Positions 26,436 through 32,279 of a stretch of 32,279 nt of DNA are shown piece by piece. The first letter of the stretch is position 1. The number at the start of each line of letters is the position of its first letter. Under the pieces are notes generated by a model. It had not been told where the DNA came from. It saw only the letters and a list, made by a program, of their open reading frames with translations, and ran no database searches. The translations under genes and the position numbers were made by a program. The stretch comes from Deltaproteobacteria bacterium (GTDB lineage Bacteria > Desulfobacterota > Deferrimicrobia > Deferrimicrobiales > Deferrimicrobiaceae): the NCBI GenBank assembly GCA_030668225.1, contig DAOUUI010000009.1, positions 1 through 32,279 of the forward strand, written 5' to 3'.

Positions 26436-29400
26436 GTGCCGAAACGTACCGATATTCGGAAAATCCTCCTCATCGGCTCCGGCCCCATCATCATCGGCCA
26501 GGCGTGCGAGTTCGACTACTCCGGGACCCAGGCGTGCAAGGCGCTGAAGGAAGAAGGGTACACGGTCGTGCTGGTGAACAGCAATCCCGCGACGATCATG
26601 ACCGACACCGATTTCGCCGACCGCACCTACATCGAACCGATCACCCCGGAGATGGTGACGAAGATCATCGACCGGGAGCGGCCCGACGCCCTTCTCCCCA
26701 CCATCGGCGGACAGACGGGACTGAATATCGCCGTATCGCTCCACGAGATGGGGGTCCTCAAGGAGTATGGCGTGGAGCTTATCGGGGCCAACTTCGACGC
26801 CATCCAGAAAGCCGAGGACCGGGACCTGTTCCGGAAGGCGATGGAGAAGCTTGGTCTCGTCGTCCCCCGGTCCGGCTACATCCGGTCCCTGGAAGAGGCG
26901 CTCGAGGTCATCCCGCAGATCGGATACCCGGCCATCATCCGGCCCTCCTTCACCCTTGGGGGTACGGGCGCAGGAATCGCCTACAACAAGGAGGAGTACG
27001 AAGACGCGGTTCGCTGGGCCCTGGACGCGTCTCCGAAACGGACCGTTCTCATCGAGCAGTCGGTCATCGGGTGGAAGGAATTCGAGCTCGAGGTGATGCG
27101 GGACCTGAAGGACAACGTGGTGATCATCTGCTCGATCGAAAACCTCGACCCGATGGGAGTCCATACCGGCGACTCGATCACGGTCGCTCCCGCGCAGACG
27201 CTCACCGACAAGGAATACCAGCTGATGCGCAATGCCGCCATCGCCATCATCCGGGAAATCGGCGTGGACACGGGAGGAAGCAACATCCAGTTCGCCGTTC
27301 ACCCCGACACGGGGGAGATGGTGATCATCGAGATGAACCCCCGCGTTTCCCGGTCCTCCGCCCTGGCGTCCAAGGCGACCGGGTTCCCCATCGCGAAAAT
27401 CGCCGCGAAACTCGCGGTCGGCTATACTCTCGACGAAATTCCCAACGACATCACCCGGGAGACTCCCGCTTCCTTCGAGCCCACCATCGACTACGTCGTG
27501 ACCAAGATCCCCCGGTTCACCTTCGAGAAGTTCCCCCAGACGGAGGACGTCCTCGGAACGCAGATGAAATCGGTGGGAGAGGTGATGGCGATCGGCAGGA
27601 CCTTCAAGGAATCACTCCAGAAGGCACTCCGTTCCCTCGAAATCGACGTATACGGGTTCGACCCGGTGCTTCCACCCGTGTCGTCGGATATCCGGAAGAA
27701 TGCGATTGCGGAGAACCTGCGAAGGCCCAACTCCCAGCGGTTGCTGTACATCGGGGAAGCCATCCGGGAGGGTTTTCGGATCGAGGAGATCAACGGGATG
27801 ACCGGGATCGACATCTGGTTCCTCGAGAACATCCGGCAGATCATCGCGGAAGAGGAAAGCCTTAAAAATTGGGGAGACCGGTTCCGGGCGCTCGCGGGGG
27901 GTGGAGAGATCGCCCGTGAGGAGACGGCCCCCCTATTGCGCGCGAAATCGATGGGGTTTTCCGACAGGAGACTCGCGGGACTCTTCGGGACGACCGAAGA
28001 TTCGGTCCGGGAATTCCGTCTTCGCGCGGGGATTCGGCCCGGGTTCAAAAGGGTGGACACGTGCGGTGCGGAGTTCGAGGCGTACACTCCCTACCTGTAT
28101 TCCTCCTACGACGAGGAGAACGAGGCAATGCCATCCTCCCGGAAGAAGGTGGTGATCCTCGGAGGGGGGCCCAACCGGATAGGGCAAGGGATCGAGTTCG
28201 ACTACTGCTGCGTGCACGGTGCCTTCGCTTTGCAAGAGGAAGGGTTCGAGACGATCATGGTCAACTGCAATCCCGAGACGGTTTCCACCGACTACGACAC
28301 CTCGGATCGGCTCTACTTCGAACCGCTTACCAAAGAGGATGTTCTCGCGATCATTGAGGAGGAAAAGCCCGAAGGCGTCATCGTCCAGTTCGGCGGCCAG
28401 ACGCCGCTGAAGCTCGCGATCCCCCTCCAAAAGGAGGGGGTGCCGATCATTGGGACCTCCCCCGACAGCATCGACCGGGCGGAGGACCGGGAACGATTCA
28501 AGGACCTCCTCGACCTTCTGAAGCTCAGGCAGCCGCCGAACGGAATCGCCCGGTCCGCCGAGGAGGCGGAAACCATCGCCTCGCGGATCGGGTACCCCGT
28601 GCTCCTCAGGCCGTCCTATGTCCTGGGGGGACGCGCCATGGAGATTGTCCACGACGAGGAAGGGCTTAGGAAATACCTGGCGCAAGCGGTCCAGGCGTCC
28701 GAGGAAAAGCCTGTGCTGATCGACAAGTTTCTCGAGGACGCAATCGAGATCGACGTCGACGCGATCGCCGACGGGGAGACCGTCGTCATCGGCGGAGTGA
28801 TGGAGCACATCGAGGAGGCGGGGGTCCACTCGGGCGACTCCGCATGCTCCCTCCCGCCCCACTCGATTTCCCTTGAGATCACGCAGGAGATCATCCGCCA
28901 GGCGAAGGTCCTCGCAACGGAACTTAAGGTTGTAGGCCTGATGAACATGCAGTTCGCCGTCCAGAAGGGGGAGATCTTCCTTCTGGAAGTAAACCCCCGC
29001 GCCTCCCGAACCGTCCCTTTCGTGAGCAAGGCGATCGGGATCCCCCTGGCGAAACTGGCGGCCAAGGTCATGGTGGGCCGGAAGCTTACCGACCTCGGAT
29101 TCACGGAGTATATCGTCCCGGAACACATTAGCGTCAAGGAGGCGGTGTTTCCCTTCATCAAGTTTCCGGACGTCGACACGCTTCTCGGCCCCGAGATGAA
29201 GTCCACCGGCGAGGTGATGGGGATCGACGTCAAGTTCGGAAGGGCGTTCGCCAAGGCGCAGATCGCAGCGGGGATGATGCTTCCGAAGGAAGGCAAGGTG
29301 TTTGTTAGCGTCCGCGACGCCGACAAGTCCGGGGTACTCGGTCCCGCCCGGATGCTCAACGAGTGCGGATTCCGGATCGCGGCCACCGGGGGCACCGCCG

Positions 29401-29735
29401 ATTTCCTGACCCGTCACAACATCCCGGCGGAGCCCATCCTGAAGATCAACGAGGGACGTCCCCACGTCGCCGACCTCATCAAGAACGGGGAGATCGACCT
29501 CGTCATCAATACGCCTCTCGGGGCGCAGTCCAAGGCCGATTCGTATTACATCCGCCGGACCGCGCTCATCTACAATATCCCGTACGTCACGACGCTTGCC
29601 GCGGCAAAGGCAGTGGCCCACGCGATCCTCCACCTGACCGAAGAAGACCTCTCCGTCCGGAGTCTGCAGGAATACCACGGTGCTCGGGAACGGCAAGCCC
29701 GGGACCGGGCACAGGACGGCGGGACCGGGCGATAA
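26436..29735 (+). CDS. carB: Carbamoyl phosphate synthetase, large subunit
   Basis: A 1099-residue enzyme that makes carbamoyl phosphate from bicarbonate, ammonia and two ATP. Two homologous ATP-grasp halves are visible. The first starts [18 protein letters not shown] and holds [11 protein letters not shown]. The second starts near residue 568 with [20 protein letters not shown] and has [14 protein letters not shown]. The C-terminal allosteric MGS-type domain begins at about residue 950 ([14 protein letters not shown]) and has TGGTADFL and VINTPLG. The last 15 or so residues are charged ([13 protein letters not shown]) and make it slightly longer than the usual 1070-1080. The GTG start 26436 has a strong TAAGGAG at 26424-26430. 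recG starts 2 bp after the stop. Confidence 0.97.
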   Translation: MPKRTDIRKILLIGSGPIIIGQACEFDYSGTQACKALKEEGYTVVLVNSNPATIMTDTDFADRTYIEPITPEMVTKIIDRERPDALLPTIGGQTGLNIAVSLHEMGVLKEYGVELIGANFDAIQKAEDRDLFRKAMEKLGLVVPRSGYIRSLEEALEVIPQIGYPAIIRPSFTLGGTGAGIAYNKEEYEDAVRWALDASPKRTVLIEQSVIGWKEFELEVMRDLKDNVVIICSIENLDPMGVHTGDSITVAPAQTLTDKEYQLMRNAAIAIIREIGVDTGGSNIQFAVHPDTGEMVIIEMNPRVSRSSALASKATGFPIAKIAAKLAVGYTLDEIPNDITRETPASFEPTIDYVVTKIPRFTFEKFPQTEDVLGTQMKSVGEVMAIGRTFKESLQKALRSLEIDVYGFDPVLPPVSSDIRKNAIAENLRRPNSQRLLYIGEAIREGFRIEEINGMTGIDIWFLENIRQIIAEEESLKNWGDRFRALAGGGEIAREETAPLLRAKSMGFSDRRLAGLFGTTEDSVREFRLRAGIRPGFKRVDTCGAEFEAYTPYLYSSYDEENEAMPSSRKKVVILGGGPNRIGQGIEFDYCCVHGAFALQEEGFETIMVNCNPETVSTDYDTSDRLYFEPLTKEDVLAIIEEEKPEGVIVQFGGQTPLKLAIPLQKEGVPIIGTSPDSIDRAEDRERFKDLLDLLKLRQPPNGIARSAEEAETIASRIGYPVLLRPSYVLGGRAMEIVHDEEGLRKYLAQAVQASEEKPVLIDKFLEDAIEIDVDAIADGETVVIGGVMEHIEEAGVHSGDSACSLPPHSISLEITQEIIRQAKVLATELKVVGLMNMQFAVQKGEIFLLEVNPRASRTVPFVSKAIGIPLAKLAAKVMVGRKLTDLGFTEYIVPEHISVKEAVFPFIKFPDVDTLLGPEMKSTGEVMGIDVKFGRAFAKAQIAAGMMLPKEGKVFVSVRDADKSGVLGPARMLNECGFRIAATGGTADFLTRHNIPAEPILKINEGRPHVADLIKNGEIDLVINTPLGAQSKADSYYIRRTALIYNIPYVTTLAAAKAVAHAILHLTEEDLSVRSLQEYHGARERQARDRAQDGGTGR

Positions 29736-29737
29736 GG

Positions 29738-31828
29738 GTGTCGGATACCCCCTCCATCCAGTTCGTCAAGGGGGTGGGCCCCAGGCTTGCCGAAAAATTT
29801 GCCGCCCGCGGCATTCGGACACCGCACGACGCCCTCTTCTTTTTCCCGAAAGGATATGAGGACAGGCGGCGGATCATTCCCTTAAGGTCGGTACGGGGCG
29901 GGATGACCGTGCCGGTCAGGGGACAGGTGCTTGCGGTGCAAGGAAGCGGCCGGGGGTGGTGGGGAAGGCGCCTGCTCGAAGTGGTCATCTCCGATGGAAC
30001 CGGCCGTCTTTCCGCAAAGTGGTTCCACTACCGGCCATCGCTCGCGGAGAGATTCCGGGTCGGGGAGACCGTTTTCCTGTGTGGTGCCGTGAGACTCTTT
30101 CAGTTCCGGCTCGAGATGCACCACCCCGAGATTCTCGCGGTCGCAGAGGAGTTCGACCCGGTGAACATGGGCCGGATCGTACCGGTGTACCCCGCTGTCG
30201 AAGGGATCCCCCCTCGCACGCTCCGGAAGATCCAGTGGGAGGTCGTACGGAAATACGCCGCCGCGGAGAAGGAGTTCTTCCCCGGGTGGATCCTCGATGC
30301 CGCACGCGTTCCTCCGGTCCACGAATCGCTCGAGACGCTGCATTTTCCTCCTCCGGAATCGGACGCGGAAGCGCTCCTCTCCTTTTCCTCCCCCCCCCAG
30401 CAACGCCTCATCTTCGGGGAACTGTTCTACATCCAGTGGGCCCTGGCCATGCGACGGTCCGGGATGATGAAGGAAGCCGCGGAACCGCTGCCGTGGGACA
30501 GGGAGATCGTGGAGGAGATCAAGCGAAGGCTTCCCTTCCGGCTGACGGACGCGCAGCGCAGGGTCTTAAACGAGATTCTCAAAGATATGTCCCTTCCCCA
30601 CCCGATGCACCGGCTTCTGCAGGGGGACGTGGGGAGCGGAAAGACGATCGTCGCCTGGGTAGCATCGATGGTGGCCTGGAGAAAAGGATCTCAAACGGCG
30701 CTCATGGCTCCCACCGAGATCCTTGCGGAGCAGCATTTCAGCCGGTTCTCCTCCCTGTGCCGAGACCTTCCTTTGCGGATCGTCCTTCTCACATCCTCGC
30801 TTTCCGCAAAAGAAAAGGAGAGGGTCAGGGAGGAGATCCGGGAGGGAAGAGCGGACGTGGTGATCGGGACGCACGCCATCATCCAGGAAGGGGTCGAGTT
30901 CAAGAAGATGGCATTGGGGATTATCGACGAACAGCACAGGTTCGGCGTCCTGCAGCGGGCGGCCCTCCGGGGAAAGGGGAGGGTCTCCCCCCATCTCCTC
31001 GTGATGACAGCGACCCCGATCCCCCGGACCCTGGCAATGACACTGTACGGAGACCTGGACGTCTCCGTCATCGACGAGATGCCTCCCGGCAGGATCCCGG
31101 TGGAGACGAAGGTCGTGACGGAGGACCGGAGGAAGGAGGCCCGGGAGCGGTTGCACAGGGAAATTGCGACGGGAGGGCGTGCATACATCATCCTTCCGCT
31201 CGTGGAGGAGTCGGAAAAACTCTCGTTGCGCGATGCCAAGAGGACGTTCGAACAGGTCCGCAAAGAATACCCCGGTACCGGGGTCGGCCTCCTGCACGGC
31301 CGGATGAAGGCCGAGGAGAAGGAGACCGTGATGAGGCGCTTCCAGGAGGGGGAGATCCGGATTCTCGTCTCCACGACCGTCGTCGAAGTGGGGGTGGACG
31401 TCCCGGAGGCCACGGTGATGATGGTGGAGCACGCAGAGCGGTTCGGACTCTCCCAGCTCCACCAGCTCCGCGGGCGCGTCGGAAGGAAGAACCGCCCTTC
31501 CGTTTGCCTGCTGATGGTCGGGCGAGAGCAGGGGGAGGAGGCGGCCGCGCGCCTTTCCGTGATGGAAAAGACGAACGATGGTTTCCGGATCGCCGAGGAG
31601 GACCTGAAGATACGCGGGCCCGGGGAATTCGCCGGCGTCCGGCAATCGGGGATCCCCGACCTCGTGTTTTCCGACATCGTCCGGGACGCACGGATCCTCA
31701 CCAAGTCCCGGGAGATCGCCAACCTGCTTCTGGTCCGGGACCCGGACCTCACCCACCCCGAGCACGCGGAACTGAAATCGTGGCTGCAAAGCAGGCAGGT
31801 GGCAACCTCACTGGTCACATCGGGATGA
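29738..31828 (+). CDS. recG: ATP-dependent DNA helicase RecG
   Basis: A 696-residue superfamily 2 helicase that remodels stalled forks and Holliday junctions. A helix-hairpin-like element (KGVGPRLAEKF) is followed by the wedge/OB domain at about 55-150 (VRGQVLAV, ISDGTGRLSAKWFHY). Walker A is GDVGSGKT (296-303). The Walker B region is DEQHRFG (397-403), the RecG form of DEAH. TATPIPRT and the C-terminal helicase block with QLRGRVGR complete it. GTG 29738 is the only usable start near the first motif; the ribosome binding sequence ATAAGG abuts it, so coupling to carB translation is likely. The open frame extends upstream inside carB as shadow. Being last in the unit, it would share PyrR control unless an internal promoter exists. 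Confidence 0.95.
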   Translation: MSDTPSIQFVKGVGPRLAEKFAARGIRTPHDALFFFPKGYEDRRRIIPLRSVRGGMTVPVRGQVLAVQGSGRGWWGRRLLEVVISDGTGRLSAKWFHYRPSLAERFRVGETVFLCGAVRLFQFRLEMHHPEILAVAEEFDPVNMGRIVPVYPAVEGIPPRTLRKIQWEVVRKYAAAEKEFFPGWILDAARVPPVHESLETLHFPPPESDAEALLSFSSPPQQRLIFGELFYIQWALAMRRSGMMKEAAEPLPWDREIVEEIKRRLPFRLTDAQRRVLNEILKDMSLPHPMHRLLQGDVGSGKTIVAWVASMVAWRKGSQTALMAPTEILAEQHFSRFSSLCRDLPLRIVLLTSSLSAKEKERVREEIREGRADVVIGTHAIIQEGVEFKKMALGIIDEQHRFGVLQRAALRGKGRVSPHLLVMTATPIPRTLAMTLYGDLDVSVIDEMPPGRIPVETKVVTEDRRKEARERLHREIATGGRAYIILPLVEESEKLSLRDAKRTFEQVRKEYPGTGVGLLHGRMKAEEKETVMRRFQEGEIRILVSTTVVEVGVDVPEATVMMVEHAERFGLSQLHQLRGRVGRKNRPSVCLLMVGREQGEEAAARLSVMEKTNDGFRIAEEDLKIRGPGEFAGVRQSGIPDLVFSDIVRDARILTKSREIANLLLVRDPDLTHPEHAELKSWLQSRQVATSLVTSG

Positions 31829-31844
31829 TGCCCTCCAGGGCGTG

Positions 31845-31910
31845 AAAGGGGGATTGCCTTGAACAACTGATGGCGATTAGCCATCAATTTCAGGTAAATA
31901 CCCCCCCTTT
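31845..31910. repeat. Nested inverted repeats just downstream of recG
   Basis: An outer pair AAAGGGGG (31845-31852) and CCCCCTTT (31903-31910) encloses an inner perfect hairpin TGATGGC (31868-31874), loop GATTA, GCCATCA (31880-31886). Between them CCTTGAA and TTTCAGG can pair imperfectly, so one long interrupted stem is possible. No T-run follows on the + strand, so it is not a standard terminator, although its place 16 bp after recG would suit an RNA 3' end. Confidence 0.45.
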
Positions 31911-32097
31911 ACTCACTAAATGGTTCATTTCACAAATATGACAACCTATCCGTGTGGGTATCCCTGTGCCAGGTGCTCGCGGGCGGCTTCGCGGATAGGA
32001 ATCCGTCTCCCTCTGGGGACCCTAGGCGATGCGGGGGGGTTCCGCGCAGCGGCCTATGGAGCGAAGGGGAAATTGTGTCGAGCGGAATGGCAGCGAG

Positions 32098-32111
32098 CGG
32101 GCTTCAGCCCG
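32098..32111. repeat. Small perfect hairpin in the right-end intergenic region
   Basis: CGGGC (32098-32102), loop TTCA, GCCCG (32107-32111), followed by AATTTCTCC, which is too broken for a good terminator tail. It lies within the palindrome-rich segment. Confidence 0.35.
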
Positions 32112-32176
32112 AATTTCTCCCCAGGCTTCTGCTGCTGCGGCGGATACAGACATGCCTGCTTCGTTGCGCTCGGTCG

Positions 32177-32213
32177 GGCTCCTCGACGTAGTGTCGACTA
32201 CGTCTGCGGAGCC
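32177..32213. repeat. Long imperfect palindrome, candidate interspersed repeat
   Basis: GGCTCC (32177-32182), tc, GACGTAG (32185-32191), loop TGTCGA, CTACGTC (32198-32204), tgc, GGAGCC (32208-32213). This gives 13 paired bases per arm with one small internal loop. It sits in non-coding sequence with other hairpins, which fits a REP-like or MITE-like palindromic repeat. No second copy occurs in the window. Confidence 0.5.
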
Positions 32214-32279
32214 TCTTTACGCGCGCTCCGGTAAAGATTGGGGGGAGCGGCTTCGCGTCCGGGGTCCCAAGCTCGATGT

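Larger units (their letters stand above)
31829..32279. other. 451 bp without a credible gene at the right end
   Basis: Two overlapping + frame open frames here (about 31920-32234 and 31952-32191) have no ribosome binding site, read as low-complexity Arg/Cys/Gly-rich peptides and lie across several palindromes. The segment holds the nested repeat at 31845-31910 and small hairpins at 31992-32005, 32042-32052, 32098-32111 and 32177-32213. The sequence GCGGCTTCGCG occurs twice, near 31984 and near 32248. No promoter, tRNA or rRNA was recognised. The segment continues past the window edge. Confidence 0.5.

Noticed and set aside
31920-32234. Two overlapping open frames in the right-end region that could be small proteins
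   Set aside because: No ribosome binding site, no recognisable domain, residue composition typical of translated GC-rich repeats, and several DNA palindromes run through them.

Overview
This window is about 32 kb of dense, GC-rich (roughly 60% by eye) bacterial chromosome. Every confident gene is on the + strand. The host is Gram-negative with an LPS outer membrane, because it encodes LptD, an FtsB-like divisome protein and a SPOR protein. The gene order (argS next to a SPOR protein; trp genes running into accD-folC-lptD) and frequent GTG/TTG starts suggest a Geobacter-like or other 'deltaproteobacterial' lineage. That assignment is inference; no rRNA or lineage marker is present. All recognised genes are core metabolism or housekeeping, and no phage, transposase, CRISPR or defence locus was seen.

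Layout. (1) 1-3061: the tail of an unknown membrane-anchored protein, an FtsB/DivIC protein, a membrane diguanylate cyclase overlapping it by 47 bp, and a cold-shock protein closed by a clear terminator. (2) 3148-17802: a tightly packed run, mostly overlapping or a few bases apart: argS, SPOR protein, trpE, trpGD fusion, trpC, trpB2, trpF, trpB1, trpA, accD, folC, lptD. It holds a complete chorismate-to-tryptophan pathway with two different tryptophan synthase beta chains. No promoter or leader was seen directly before trpE. (3) 17822-22266: a dTDP-4-dehydrorhamnose-reductase-like SDR, a GalE-like SDR, lepA (EF4) and lepB (signal peptidase I). (4) 22284-31828: a pyrimidine operon, pyrR-pyrB-pyrC-carA-carB, with recG 2 bp behind carB. 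Its leader has a near-consensus sigma-70 promoter and a PyrR-binding hairpin that matches the published consensus at every position. An antiterminator and a U-tract terminator follow, so uridine-nucleotide-sensing attenuation is strongly indicated. (5) 31829-32279: non-coding sequence full of small inverted repeats, probably an interspersed palindromic repeat region.

No wholly new system was found. The observations most worth checking are the PyrR attenuator in a Gram-negative genome, the trpB1/trpB2 pair in one operon with a trpGD fusion, and the palindrome-rich segment at the right end.
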